Positions 26,601 through 40,118 are shown, counted from the first letter of the stretch. The stretch is DNA of 64,000 nucleotides from Apus apus (GCF_020740795.1 NC_067290.1:14924001-14988000); one strand, 5' to 3'. Notes: generated by a model not told the origin, from the sequence alone. Numbers and translations: made by a program.

Positions 26601-29435
26601 TTTACGTAGTTGAAGGTAATCTGTTTATCTCCCACAAAGTGCCCTTCCTGCAGCGATTACATGTAGAGCATGGTGCACCTGGTGTGCCGAGACAAGAGAA
26701 TGGGGCAGGTTGGACTACCTCAGCCATCGAACAGTGGCAGCTGCAGTCTGCCCCTGTTGTGTAATTCCCCTTGGTGGAAGGCTCCAAACTGGGTCAGATC
26801 AGTGTGAGAAATGAGGGCAGCCCTGTGGCTGTGTAATGCCTACCTGCCATGTCCCTGCTGCCTGCCCAAGGTGCCACCAGGCAGGGCGGGAGCCCTTCCG
26901 GGACCAAGGCTGAGGAGGAGGATGGGAGGTGGGAAAACAGACAGCAAGCAGCAGAACAGTAAGCACAGAGGAGCTAACCATCTTTGTTTCAGCCAGCTTC
27001 TGCAAGATTTAATTAAGTCTTTTTGAAAGCTTCTGTTTAACTCTCCTGCATATGGCTGGGGCTGCTGAGCGGGTGTCAAGAGTTGGCTTATAAAGAGTGT
27101 GTACTTACTGCTCAACAAAAATAAAGCTTAGATTAGAGCCCTTTTGTACTCCAGCCTGAGAGATAGCTGCTCTCCACTGGGTTTGATTTTATTTATAGAA
27201 GTACACAGACCATATCCTTTCCTTTAAACAATTTTCAGAAGTGTTTTTTGGTGTTAGGGTTGGGTTTTTTTAAGGGTTTGCAACAAACAGTGAAACATGA
27301 GCGATGATACCGAGGAGGACAGTGATGTGAGAAACTGTATCATCTGTCGTTCTTTGACCTGGAGGGTTCAGTGGCATTACAGCACTTCTGCTTTTCCTGT
27401 TCGCCGATGAGAATTCATTCCTGCCATTTCAGTAGTGTTTGTATTTCTTTTTTCTGTTGCTGGTGGTGTTTTGGGTGTTTTTCCAGTTGGTGCTTATTGT
27501 GCTGGGATAGCAAAACATGGACGTTTTAACACACACTTCTGTTGATGCGGTTTCTCGCAGATAGCATGTGAGGTGCTTTCTAGCACAGTGTAGACAACAT
27601 GGGAATAAATAAATCCCCTTGAAATCTGAGGTGACCTATGGAGATCCACCAAAGGTAACAGTAATGACCATATCCTTCTGAAATGTAAGTGAACATGAGC
27701 AGCTTTTCAGTTACAGGTTTGGGTACAACCTGTAAAGAATAAAGCAGTTTGTTTTCCTTAGGGCTGACTTTCAGCTGGAAGGGAACTTTGTTTCTATTTA
27801 AAAGTAAAAATAAGCTGCCATTTTGAAATACACATACACTTTAGCACAGTGTTTGTCAGGAAGAACTTCTGATAATGGGCTGCTTTGGGTCTGCAGTCCT
27901 TGGCTGAAGTCACTGGATGTCAGTGAGCAGGGCCAGACCCTGCAGTGCTGGGGGTCACCATATTGCAGCAGGCTGACAGCAGCAGATCTTGGTACCTGCC
28001 TACCAGCAGACCACAGAAGCTGAATGGATCTCTTCAGCTTGTATAAACTGGCACAGTTCCACTTAAGCTAATTTAGATTTTGGCCTTTTCTCCCATCTGC
28101 TTGACTAAGGCAACTTACTTTGTGTGACACATGTAATAGTGTAGGGACTTCAGTTGTCTCTGCCTGGTGGTGAAGTGCTCCTGGGACCTAGAGGTGAAAT
28201 GCTTCCTATTCCAGTCCCAATCTTTGCAAATCCCCTTCCTCCCTTGTGATTCTTTTCTTTTAGACACTTCAGTGTTATTGAGGAGCTGAGAGAGGCAAAG
28301 CAGGAATTGATGACTTCAGCTAGAATAATTCAGCATACTTGACAGCCCTGCTACAGGAGTGTCAAGATGTGTCTTTAAGTTTCTGAGCTCCTATAGTTAC
28401 TGCTGAAACAGAGCTGAAAATAAAATGTTTCTGTTTCTTGAAGAGTTTGTAGATATGTATGCTTCTTTATCTGCTTAGAAATTTCTGGAGTTTTTTTAAA
28501 TGACTGATAAGTTCTCAAACATTTTATGGTGTACACTGAGAATGTGGTGTATGTAGGGGACAATGGAAAATGAATATTGAGGAAATATTTCCTTATTTAT
28601 TTAAAGCTTTCTGGGGAATGTGTGGATCGTAATTCTTCTGATGCCTGATTTTTGGACTCATCTTTTACTTTATGTTCCTTGAGATCAAGGTGGCTTATTT
28701 ATGTTCCTTTCTTGTTTTGTGTGTTTATTTCTTCTCAGCCATCTTACATAGCTCCCTTATGAGAATTCTTTGCAGATGGAAGTAGCAAGTCCAGATAGAC
28801 ATCACCGCCCAGAAGTGGTAGTGTATGATCTGAGCAGATAAACTTGTGTCTTGGTGATTGCCCTGGCCCTCTCTTTAGGCTTCATTGTTGTTTGGTGCCA
28901 TGGTTTCTGCTGTGATGCACTGGAGTTGGCATAACAGAGGAATTATGCACAGGCAGCTCTGGTCTTGCCTTTAGAGGAAGGAAATGCAAATCTCTCTGAT
29001 CCATCCTTCATGTTTGCTTTTCTTCTTACCCCGCTTTACAAAGGGACATTCAACCTTTAAAAACTGGATCTTCGTTGTCTTCTGTCTGTACTGTCATTAG
29101 GGCGATGCTGTCTCTGCTCTGTTGGTTGGAACAGAGACTTCAGACAGTCTGTGATGAGTAGCTGGGTGACCTTGGCAGCAGGTACAGCTGAGCCAGGAGG
29201 GTGGTTTCTGTCTGCATCCTGCGACCACTGCAATGGTGTTTGCAGTGCTCAGGGCTGGGGTAACAGGTATCCATGTGGGATTCTGAGACTGATCCTTCGT
29301 TTGTACTTCATGTTTGGACAGTAGTGTTCTGGAATTGTTCACATAATGTATGTATTTTTTATTTTTGTACAATCAGATATTGATTTTAGGAGTCTTTCTG
29401 CTGTGTACATGTCAGGGATACCAAGAAAGAGATGA

Positions 29436-29519
29436 TTTTTTGACCGATTAGTTAATATATATTGGTTCTGATACTAAAGTGGTTTTTTTGAGTAATTAGT
29501 TAATATATTGGTTCTGATA
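29436..29519 (+). repeat. Tandem duplication, about 47-bp unit
   Basis: Two copies, 29,436-29,473 and 29,484-29,519, share the core GTTAATATAT..TTGGTTCTGATA. The first has an extra AT dinucleotide. The spacing fits one local duplication about 200 bases upstream of the first coding exon. Confidence 0.75.
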
Positions 29520-29731
29520 ATGCATGTACAGTGCTGGGCCTGTATCTTTATGATGCATTGCTTATGGCATCCATTTTCTTCACAGGATTTTGTTCACAGT
29601 CTGATATTACTGTTATTTAAAAGACTGATGGCAGATTTGTGTTTTTATATGCAGTAATCCTGCTATGATTTGAGCCTGGAGGCTCAAAGGTTGGGAATTA
29701 CCAGGCTCATTATATGCCTCTTTTGTTGTAG

Positions 29732-29787
29732 GGCTGCCTCACGGTAGAATATGAGCAGGTAATGCACAAGGAGCACCACTGGGAATC
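29732..29787 (+). promoter_or_regulatory. RAD54L2: 5' UTR part of exon 2 with upstream start codons
   Basis: The exon starts after TTTTGTTGTAG. Two start codons precede the main one. ATG at 29,751 opens a three-codon ORF ending with TAA at 29,760-29,762. A second ATG at 29,762 overlaps that stop (TAATG) and opens a frame that runs over the main start at 29,788 out of frame. This leader would be expected to lower or condition translation from the main start. Confidence 0.65.
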
Positions 29788-29938
29788 ATGTCAGACGAGT
29801 CAATCTCAGGGAGTGATCCGGACCTGGACCCGGACTTGGAGCAGGAGGATATGGAAGAGGAGGAGGAGGAAGATGAGGAGGAGGCGATGGAGGAGGACAA
29901 TGATGGGGATGACGAGGAGGACTTACTTGATGAAAGTG
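29788..29938 (+). CDS. RAD54L2: RAD54L2 (ARIP4) exon 2: protein start, acidic N-terminus
   Basis: The start is chosen because the translation opens MSDESISGSDPDLDPDL, nearly the same as the known vertebrate ARIP4 N-terminus. It encodes residues 1-50 and the first base of codon 51, and ends at a consensus donor (AGTG followed by GTAAGT). Residues 18-48 are almost entirely Glu and Asp, a feature of the family. ARIP4 is a nuclear SNF2-type ATPase that binds DNA and the androgen receptor and modulates receptor-dependent transcription. RAD54L2 has also been implicated in tolerance of trapped topoisomerase II. The +1-shifted frame is also open through this exon. Confidence 0.93.
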
Positions 29939-32900
29939 GTAAGTGAACGGGGTGGTGAATCTCTGCATACATTTGTTATATCAAACTAGTGTTACTAATT
30001 TTGGTGAGTGACACCTTGGTATATAGCAGAAGGGTTAGGATTTGTCCAGCAGTTGATAGGTAGAAGTGCTTATGTGGGTGTTTAGCTTAAATAGGGATTT
30101 AATGTAGGTTAAGTTTGGACTCCTCGCCAAAAAAAATTTCCGTCATAAAAACAAGCCACAAGCATAAATTGTAAGGAGGATAGAATTTTTTAAATAGCTG
30201 TGGATTCTGGGGAAGCAATTATATAAAGAAGGAAATAAATCCATTTATAATTACTTGTATTATTAAAAGCATCCAGTGAAATTAAATAGATTAACATCAC
30301 TAGCTTGCCCACAGCTAAACACTTTAGTGGATGCTATGGGCAATTATTGCTTACTTGCAATAATTATCTTTAACAACTGGAAAATGATCTTTTATCACAG
30401 CATACAGGTTGAGTTTGTTTTTGTTTGTTTGCTTTACAATATGAAATGTGTCAGTGCTAACTAAGTAAGTTGTCATCTTCTATCCTTACCTAGTTAGTTA
30501 TAACTGCCCCACTCTCCTCTTCAGTTAGGACCAGTATAGCTGTTTGTGGACCTGTGCTGTGCAGGTTACATTTAAGCAAAATTAGGTAACTGTTCTGGTT
30601 CATGGCATGATCCTAGAAATATGGTGGTTAGTCCAGCAGAAGGGCTGGTATTGTAGGGCAGACAGGAGCACGTGGCTCAGGTGGGAATGCCTGGTGCTGT
30701 ATTTGCCACCAAACTCCATGTATCATAAAACTACAGCCCAACCCTAAGGAGATGCTGTATTTGCTTCCTTTAAAATTGTGATTTTTAAAAAATTTCCAAG
30801 GGTGTGCAGATTTTTGAATGCACTTACTTCAACCTACTAAAATAGTTTTCCTTTTCTTGTGTAGAATGTGTTGAAGACAGATACTTCTCTCTTCTTATAG
30901 TTACTAAAGTGTTTTTGGTTTCATGTACATTGTTGTCCTCAAGTGTTGTTTGATTTGCAGTTTTTTATATTCTTTCAGCCACGTGCTACTTGAATATGCT
31001 GTTTTGATTTAAAATGCTTGTGAATTGTTTACACAGATGAATTTTATTAATGTGATGGCTTTTTCTAATGAGAGAGTGGCAGAAATAGAAGTGTCAGTTC
31101 AGGTAAGAAACAAGGGAATTCCTGGGAGATGGAGTTACAGGGCCACAGACTACTTTGTCTCAGAGAGACTGATGGTTACCTTGTCACTTTGTCCACAGGG
31201 ACCTGCACCCAGCAGATAAGTAGAAAGCATGATGTTATAGATAATTTTTTATTATCAGAGAAGAATGTCTGTATGTCATGTCCAAGTGGGTCATTCCCCA
31301 TGGTTATTTCATCATAGACCATATGTATGTTATCATCTACATCTATATTATTGTGGCTGAATACTTGTCTTTTGTCAGGATTGTTCTTTCCAAAACAGAC
31401 AAAGTTAATGTAGGGATACCAGAACATTGCTAACCATAAATGACAGCTGCTTCTTTTCATATGAAAACACTAGAAACATGTTTATGCTTTGTATTTCTTT
31501 AGTGACTAATTAAAAATAAATTTTAGTGAATGTAGGAAATAATGAGGAAGAGTAAAAGGACAATTTATGTATAGCTAACATAAAACATGTTTATGGCTGT
31601 TCATTAGGTACAGGAAAAACTCGTACACAATCTGAGCAAACTAGATTGCCCCTGAGGCTTCAGATTGTTTCAGCTTTAATTCTGTCTGCCAGAATATCAG
31701 GATGCATCCTGTGTGTTCACCTGGATGTTGTTTTCTGTGGAGGTGTCCACTCTGCTTTTTCTGGTATGTCTTTACAGCTACATATTGCCTCAGAAGTGTA
31801 ATTTGATGTCTGTTTTATCTGAGATCTAATATAAAACCAGTCTCCTGCTATTTGGCCTGTGAAATATGACTAGCTTCAGATTTATGGAGATCATTTTATT
31901 TTGCCATTCTGATGTTTATAGTCCTGTCTCTTTGTAGATGACCCTCATTTTTAAAAATCCTCTTAGGAACAGACAGTTGCTGTTACTCACAGGAGGGAAG
32001 TGTGTGCTCTAATGTGTATACTATGGGGCTTTATAAAGCTTAATTGTAATAATTTCTGTTAGAAGTTTGTTTTGTTCCCAGCTGTGCTGTTCTCCTCCCC
32101 TTATGGTATTGTGGTTGTTCTGTAGATGTTCCACTGAGGATCCTGGAGGTATCCTTCCTTTGTGGATGGGCTCTTGCTTATTTCTAGCACAAGATTTAGA
32201 AGATTATTAATCTTTCAGTTATTTCCTGGGAAGGGCGACAGGCTGCATTTACATTTTCTCCAAACTGAAATAGATTTTTTTGTTTTAAATAACAGTGATT
32301 ATAACAATTATAAAACTAGTATTTTTACTGCTTGCTTGCAAAATAGTGGCTTTGTTTTGGGAACATAGATTTTCTGTGGTTGCTGGTGACTCAGATTCCT
32401 TATGAACCTTCCAGGGTTATTGTGATATTGTCCACACCTGCTGATGGTGGATAGTCTGGTCTCAGAATTAGCAGTGACTTGTGTTTTGTGCATTTAACCT
32501 ATTTTTGTCTTTTTGATACAGGCTGTGTGTGGAATTAACACTTGTGGTAGTTCCAGCTTCAGAATTTTCTTTGAGTTCTTTTACATTCTGTAGTTAAGAG
32601 TGCTATCTTCAGCTGTGGTGCAGTTTTTCTCATTTCTGCTCTGAGAAGCTGAAGTTTTGTTTGCATTTGTATAAACTCTCCTACAGGTGTTCTGGAGTTC
32701 TCTTTAGCTTGGCCTTTTATGGTACTAACTTTCAGTCTTGATAAAAGCAGCTCTTTAACCTTTTTCCTCTGCCCTCAAGGAAAAAAAGAACACAGAAGGG
32801 TAGTTTTCTGAATATCTCTGAGTGAGTGGGAGTCAGTAACCACACAGCTTACATACTGACACAGCTTTCTGCCTCAGACTGGTTGCTTTGATCTCTTATC

Positions 32901-33159
32901 CTTGATGTTTAGCCGAGGCTGGTAGCAGGGCTGAGGAAAGGCACAGTCCTGTTGGAGTAAGCTTGGAGTAGAGAGGAGGCTCTTTTTGTGGATTGAAAGT
33001 GGATGAGTTAGAGAAAAAGGTGTGAAAACAAAAGTCAGGACATCCCTAAATCCAGAAAAGCATTGGAGACAAGTAGGAGGGTTCCTTTAATTTCAAGCTC
33101 CACTGTATTCTGTCTACGCATGGCAGAGTGGTGGGTGACGAAGGCAAGGTGGATTTCTT

Positions 33160-33185
33160 GGGGGGGGGGAGGGGGGAAGGGAAGA
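33160..33185 (+). repeat. G-run, potential G-quadruplex
   Basis: G10-A-G6-AA-G3-AAG allows four G-tracts of three or more and could fold as a G-quadruplex in the non-template strand and nascent RNA. Confidence 0.5.
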
Positions 33186-34954
33186 GTGGTGATTGACATC
33201 TTTCCATTTTGCCCTTTCCTATCTTGCTTCTTTTGTTTGGTTACTTTTGACTGGATGCAGCTCCCTCTAGAGTCCGTCAGTCTAAGGAAGCTAGAAGGGC
33301 ATATCCTCTGCTAGAAGAGCAGACCTCTTCTCTACAGAAACTTTTTTGCCTCTGCATTTGGGCCCTGATCTTTGTAAGCCTGGGAAGCTAATCCATGTAC
33401 CTCTCACCACGTAGATTTTAATGTTTGTAGTGACTTTTTGCAGACTGTCTTCCAAGCCAATAATTGTGTGCAGGGATGATGGCATGTTTGGTATCACAGA
33501 GGTACAAAAATAATTGCTATATGTCAAAGAATTTACTTGTCAATATCCTGCATATTGGCATATGTTTAAACTGTATAAAAATGTTATGGGAAACTGCATT
33601 ACCTTAGAAAATTATCCTGGTGGATCAGAGTGTTTAAATATGCTTTATCATCTAGGTCCAACTGTGGGGCTTAACTTCAAGTCAGCTTGTTGTCGATAAC
33701 TCAGTCAGCAAATGTACATCTAACTGCAGACCTTGGATGTGTTTCTCAGGTGGCTTGCTATAACTAAGAAGTTGAGGGATTTTAATTGTGTTCTCATTTC
33801 CTGAAAGGGATAAGAGCATCTCAGAAGTTGCTTTGTGTCTGTTAAGCATCCGCTCTCCGCCTCCGCAAATCTTACATTGGAGATTTGTGTTGTTCCCTAA
33901 GACCCAGAAAGTGAGGAGCTGGCTGCCTTCTGTTTCCACGAGGCAGCTGAATAAGATACAGAAGTTATTGTTAGTATCAGAGGTAAAAAGGGACTGATAC
34001 TAGTGTTTTTAGCAATCCAAGTTACTGATTAATGTAGAAAGGTTACAGTGAAGTTGCAGGGAAGAAGGTTTGCCTCTCATTTAAGCAAAAACCCCCACTG
34101 ATTTCTCTAGGAACTTTGCGTAGTTACAGACGGCTTCATATTTTACCCATTATTTTTATTCTGGCAGTTTCCTTGTAGTACAGTCTGTCTTTCAGAACAA
34201 ATGGTGTTTCTGTCTGCAGTCTGAGGGGTTTTGACCTGCCCAGCACATTGGATGGGAGCTGCGACTGCCTGTGCAGACCCTGTGGCAGGCACCCAGCTCC
34301 CCTGAAATGGCTTTACTGGTATCACTAAATGGTGACATTAAAAAGTATAAATAAATCCTTTTGGGTGCTTTGCTGGGAACAGCCAGTACAGTATGCTTTG
34401 TTAGCTCCTTTTCTGCCGAACCCAAAGATGCAGATTGCCTTGCTGGGCATTTTGATTGTGTTAGGGCAGTTTCAGTTGTTGCAGGGTGATAGAGGCAGGT
34501 GGAAGTCCCTTTTCTACAGGCTCCTTGCCCATAATTCTTGGGGGAATAGAAGAAGGCAACAGGTTGGAGATGAGTGGAGTGTGGGAGGAGTGGCTCTGCA
34601 GCTTGGGGGATTTATTGACTGATTCCAGCAGTTTAACTGACCCTTTGAACTAGGTTATTCTCAGCAGGGTGAGGGGTGGCTTGATGGCTGCTGTGGGAGG
34701 GAAGGATGAGACCCTGAGGAGCACTGTCCCCCCAACCCCCTTCGCAGGGGGTTTCAGACTGACGATGGAGCAAGTCAGTCGCTGAGCCTTTGGCTGCCTG
34801 CCTGCTCCCTGCCAAAGTGCCGCCTCTGTCCCGGTTTCCTCTGCTTATCCTGAGCAGAGGGAAGCTCGGCATGAAACCGTTAGTGACTCCTGCCCCTCAC
34901 AGGCTCTGGCAGCAGCTTCCTTTGCGAGAGGGTGGCACGAAGTCTGGCACAGTC

Positions 34955-34980
34955 TGAGCGTTATATAACCCGGAGTAGTG
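34955..34980 (+). promoter_or_regulatory. TTATATAACCCGG element in CpG-containing islet
   Basis: The palindrome GTTATATAAC-like core at 34,960-34,969 is followed directly by CCGG. The surrounding 34.8-35.07 kb is richer in CpG than the average intron. It could be an enhancer element or a TATA box. Function is inferred only from resemblance to the other elements in this intron. Confidence 0.35.
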
Positions 34981-35098
34981 ACTTGCTTTTCTTCTTTAAA
35001 AGGAGGTGATGACGCCAGAGCTCTGCTTCCTTCAGACCCACCGATCGGGCACAGGGCCTGGCTGAGCTCATGCAATGATGTGGTATAACCAGCTACAC

Positions 35099-35140
35099 TT
35101 TTTTTTTTTTTCCTTTTTTCTTTCTCCTTCCCTTTGATCT
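35099..35140 (+). repeat. Polypyrimidine tract
   Basis: A T-run of 13 is followed by mixed T/C sequence. It is low complexity with no exon downstream. Confidence 0.6.
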
Positions 35141-35633
35141 ATTGTGTATGGTGGAATATAAAATAGAAATCCTTCTCCACGATTCAAGAGCAGCCCATGT
35201 CCATGGCTCTCCACTTTCTATATATATGGATATGGATTATTTAAATTTTTTTAATTTTTTTTTTTTACCTTTAGCTACATGCTTTCTTTTCTCAAAGTTG
35301 CCATAAATGTGAGAGTAGCATGAATGCATGGGGAGCAGGGCCACTGAGCAAGCAGTTATTAGCTAAGCAAAGGATTGCTCCAAGTCTTCCATGGAGAGGA
35401 GCAGTATCTTGTTTGCTCCTGCTTTTCTAATAGGCTTTGCAGGATATGGGGGTTGTGCTTTATTGGCAAAAAACTTGCTTTTCTCTTTTCACAAAGCAGC
35501 CAGAGCTATGTACCACACCTAGTAGTTGTTAGTAAATACTGTACTCCGTCATCTACAGCTTCTGAAACCATGATACAATAACAAGGAAACACGTTAGCAA
35601 ATTTGTAACATGGTATTTTCCCTCTTGAACAGG

Positions 35634-35740
35634 TGAGGAGTGGCAAAGTGACTTTGCCAAGGTCACCCCATGAGTGTGATGAAGCTAAAGTGAAAATCCT
35701 TTGCTCTGGATTTTAGGCAGTGTCCCTTTTATTTCCAGAT
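35634..35740 (-). mobile_element. MIR-like SINE fossil
   Basis: 'gtgactttgccaaggtcacc' closely resembles the reverse-strand MIR core ('taacttgcccaaggtcac'). It is followed at the right distance by 'ctttgctctggatttta', corresponding to the tRNA-related head. The copy is strongly diverged. The call rests on this ordered similarity. Confidence 0.45.
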
Positions 35741-38237
35741 ACTGGGTGAAATGCTTCTCTGCTTTGCATTTGAGCTTAATCTATGCAAGGAGTTCTTCTA
35801 ATTTTTCTTTAATTTATCTGATAGCATGCTGGTTTAAATGATTAAATAAAATGTGCATGTAGCTATATATTGTACATGTGTATTTGTAGCCAAGAAACAA
35901 CAACCAGATTGGAAGGAGGGGGAGCTGTTTTAATTAATGTAGAAGTATTCCTCTGATTTTAAAACACAGTATCACATCATAGTTATTTGCTTTTTTTGTT
36001 GTTTTAATTTCCTGCTTAGTCTTTATAGAAAACTGCAACAATGAACTTTCAGAAATGTCTGGCTTGTTGTTTGGATCAAAGTGGTTTTTGATGCCATACC
36101 CATTTTTTTATTTTAATAAGAGTAGTTTGTGCTACAGATGTTGAAAATGTCTTGTTCACATTTTTTCCAACATGCAGTTCACTGACTCAGTCTCAAAAAA
36201 ATTCTCAGTAGGAGTCAGAAGACATTATTTTCACTTGAAAATATGCAAATAGGGATGAGACAGGAGAAAACTACAAGATAAAATCTTTTTGGGCTAGATG
36301 AACAGAAATATTTAGTTTAAATCTCTGTCAAAACAAATTTTGCAATTAAAGCACCTGTAGCTAATCTTCATCTATGTAAAATATTTAAATACTTGGACTA
36401 TGAGAAGCAATTTTAAAATAACACTTGTGTACTCTTAGCTTTTGATTTATGTCAAATTTGCACTTAGATGAATACTGGAAATAAATTAAAAGTTGTAGTG
36501 CACAAGTACATTGTGTCATCTTCAGCAGCAGAAATGTAGCAAGTTAGAGGAGGAGACAGGAATTGGTTTCTTGAATGTAACTGGGATTGTAGCTCAACAG
36601 ATTTAGCTTTATTATGATGATGGTAAGAATCTATTATATAAATCCTTTGCCTTAAAATCATTGTATCTTGTATAATTAACGAGAATTGTTTTCTTCAATA
36701 GATTTAAACAGCCTTTGAAATCCTGGGACTGAAGTGTGAAGCAGTATATATTTTGCCATAGTGACAGTCTGAAAAGCATTTTCAGAAAGCCTTTCATCAC
36801 TTACCTGTGTTTTTTGTGATTGGATTTTTGTTACATTATGTACAATTCCACCCACCTCCTCCCCCCTGCCCCTGGTTATGATTTAGATGAGTGTAGGAAA
36901 GAAAATACATCAAGATTTATATGAATACAAATAAAATGAGAAAAAAAAGATTGATTAAATTTTATGCCTTACGGTTCAGTCCAAAGCTCACTAAAATCAA
37001 TGCAAAGATGCCTCTTGTTTTCCATGGTTGGTTTAGATCTTGCTCAAGAAGAGTTTTTATTTACAGTGTCGTGTTGGTTTAGAAAGCAAATGATTCTCAA
37101 AGCCCAGGAGTACTTAGTTGCCAACAAGTACTGTTGTGAGTTTGATTCTGTTTTAGGGATGGGGAAGACACCACACAGCCAGCGTGGAGCAGTCAAGGGT
37201 AGGCAAGGAAGGTCTTTTCTGTTCTGCAGGGCAGCAATGAGGGTGAAAGGCACGTGAAACTGTCCTTGGAGAGAAGAAAACCACCCCAGCTTGCAGGGAC
37301 CAAGAGCACAGTGGCACATCACAGATCCACCACTTCTCACCCGTGCTGTTCTTGGTGGGCTTGGATCAGGTCAGTTCTGAGCAGTCCTGGAGCTGTTGGG
37401 CCTGCAGAGCTCAGGAAGAGGGAGCAGTGGGTTGCGAGAAGCAGGTTCAAGGTGGAGAACAGGCATAGGAATAAGGAAGGAGTTACTCCAGCTTGAAAGG
37501 ATGGGGAAGGAGTCACTTCTGATATGTTTTGGGATATTTTGTTGAAACTTTTTAGTTGACCTGAGTTTAGGTTTCATTAACCCTTCCCCCTCTCTAGTGT
37601 TCTCTGCTATACAGAGCAACTAATGCCCTGAAAAACTTTTATCAAGCTTCTTGTCTGTGTAGGCAATTTTAGGTGTGAGTTTTAACCCTAATGAATTTGC
37701 TGCACTCAGGGATGCTGACATTGCTGCTGAAAAAACTTGCCAGTTGAATTAAAACCATGTTCTGATGGGCCTTTATCTTGATACTTAATGAAAATATGAA
37801 CTTGACAGTGATTTTTTTTTAAATTTTTTTTTAAACAGAGGAATCTCTTATTTGCTAGGGAACCTCTCAAATGAAAACAGTTTCTTGAGAAGTCTTTTCT
37901 GATGTATAACGCTTGTGGTTTGAGAATGAGGTAGGTGAGGTATGACAGCTTGGTAAGATTTCAGACCCTGTAGGGGAGGGAGAACGTTATTCCTTGCTGC
38001 CAAGGCTGGCCTCCCAGAAAAGCTCTTCTGTAAATGAGCTTATCTATAACAAGATTACCTTCCATGAGGAGATCATTTTATAAACTGACTGTTTCTGGTA
38101 GATCTAATTCTTGGCTTTCTGAGTACATATTTATAATGGATAACAGTGATGGCCTCACCAACTCACAACAGGCTGTTGTGAGTAGAAAACCTAGACAATT
38201 TCCTTTCTGTTTTGCACACTAAGGTGAAGAAGGGAAT

Positions 38238-38274
38238 TCCCCCCCTTTTTTTTTTCTTTTTTCTTTTCTTTTTT
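38238..38274 (+). repeat. C/T-rich low-complexity tract
   Basis: A C-run is followed by T-runs interrupted by single Cs. Confidence 0.7.
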
Positions 38275-39599
38275 GGCTGTGTGTGTAAAGACACTGTTTC
38301 CCCCAGTGTATTGAACTTCCATTTTCCTCATGCTTGATTGCTGCAATAAGCATGCCTTGGAAATTACCCAGTTGTATTTACACAGATACTTGTCTTTAAA
38401 TCTTTCTTCCCAGTTTCATAAATCTGTGAGGTCATGTTTGTTTATTTATTGCAAACCTACAAAGTCCTTATAAGGCTTCGTGCAAGATTTTTGCTGTGTG
38501 CTTTTCTTAATATATTTGTCCCTCTTTTCCCCCTTGATAAACACTGTATGTCCTTGTGTACCAGCCAGGCTGTTTGTATCTGTGACATAGGTGACAGGCT
38601 GTCTTGTTACAGAGCCTCTTAATTTTAGTACAGTATATCTTTTCTTTGGTAAAATGTATATGGCTGCAGTTGTGAAAATAGCATGTTGGGTCTGTTCCAA
38701 AGTTGTGATGTACCTGAAAGCAATGAGGATATTTTGATGGTAGCAACCATTCCCTGTCCCTCACCACCCTCACAAATGAAAGCTCTAATAAAAATGACTG
38801 GAGTCACACAAGGGGTGACAGGGCTGTGCCCTGGCTGTGTTTGCAGACCTTTAGATCAACCTTTACTGTTATGAGTGCAGCATGTCATCCTCGAGTCCTG
38901 CAGATCTGTGCCAAGGCTGTTCAGATGCAGCCTGCTTCCGGCTGCTTGTGTCTGTCCTGGTTTTCCCAACTCTCACTTGCCAGTTGTTTCAAGCAAAGAG
39001 CTGGCTTTGTTCCGGGGGCAAATGCTTGCTAGGAGTGAGCTGGTTTAATTGTGTCTATCAGCCCAGGTTTGCTGTGTGTTACTGGCATGGGCTGTGGTTG
39101 TTAAGGGAATCGGGCATGGAAAAAGTCTCTGTAGCACTGAAGAAGGCTAAACATGATGGTTAGCCTTTAGGGGTTCAGCCACAGCTTTAAAGTACTTATT
39201 CTCTCTTGTACTTATTCTCTCCTGTACCTGTCCTTCTGGTGCGGTTGGATGATGGGGAGGAAGACTTGCTTAGAATAAGTTTGCACTCCACAAATTCTGA
39301 ATGGTTCTTTCCTAAAAGCTGGGAAATCTCATTCATAGCCCGTTTGCTGCACTGAGAGCCTCCTGCAGACCAGTGGTGCTGTAGGAGCTGCTGATTAAAT
39401 GAAGCGGAGGGGAAGCTCTTTTGCCTATTATTGTGCAAACAGGTTACCAGCTCCCAGCCAGCTGCTCAGGTTTCAGTCTCAAATGTCCCGGTTCCTTAAA
39501 AGTTAGCAGGCATCGTGCAAATAGTCCATGAAATCACAGATACTGAGGTTATGTACAAAGCCAAAAAGGCTGTGCCCCTTTTTGCAACTCGCTCCCCCC

Positions 39600-40118
39600 T
39601 CTTTTCCTTTTGCCCTGTGAAACTCGGAAGCGGGGTTACGGTGCCCTCTGCCCTGATTGTCCTGTTGTCTGTTGGGATTCCCCTTGCGTGGGGCCCCGCC
39701 GGAGCTTGGCTGGTTATGTAAGGATTTTTATTTTATTCTCAGTCTTGGTCTCTGCCACTAGTTGAACTGGATCACAGGCTGAGTGAATAGGATCCGATCG
39801 GAACGGCGTGCAGCGCCGCTGCTCCAGCCGAGGGAGAGACCTCCCCCGTACACACCCACTCGGGCTCCCTGCTCTTCTCTGTTTTAGAACTCTTTTCCCA
39901 GGCGTAACCGGGGTTCCTCCCGCGGATCGGGAGCACGTACGGAAGCCAAACCAGCCAGGCAGCCACAGCTCCAGGCATCGGTCCGCAGTGGAGCAGCAGC
40001 TACCTCGGGCTGTGTTGTTTGACTCTCCAAACAGGGGAGGAGATAGTGACAATTTTTATTTAGGCTGAACACGAGGCATATTTAACTAGTTATATAACAG
40101 TGACCCTGGTCCGTCTCG
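39600..40118 (+). promoter_or_regulatory. RAD54L2: Candidate alternative promoter inside intron 2
   Basis: From about 39,600 to 40,030 the DNA is unusually rich in CpG for this intron. It is followed at 40,089-40,098 by the perfect palindrome GTTATATAAC, which could act as a TATA box with initiation near 40,120. GTTATGTAAG at 39,713-39,722 resembles a PAR-bZIP/NFIL3 site. A possible first exon with a donor and an ATG in the right phase lies immediately downstream. This is inference from sequence architecture. It could instead be an enhancer. Confidence 0.4.

Larger units (their letters stand above)
6625..29731 (+). other. RAD54L2: RAD54L2 intron 1 (about 23 kb)
   Basis: This interval runs from the candidate exon 1 donor to the acceptor TTTTGTTGTAG that ends at 29,731. 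It contains CR1 copies, an L3-like LINE fossil, a CR1 tail at about 20.43 kb, a long hairpin at 18,021-18,099 and low-complexity T/G-rich tracts (19,777-19,842 and 24,060-24,133). The remaining sequence, including 21-29.7 kb, shows no exon-like or RNA-gene-like signal that I can support. Short open frames there have no coding character. Confidence 0.6.

Noticed and set aside
29739..29972. Minus-strand Ser-rich open frame opposite exon 2
   Set aside because: It is the complement of the GAG/GAT-rich acidic coding repeat and has no independent support.
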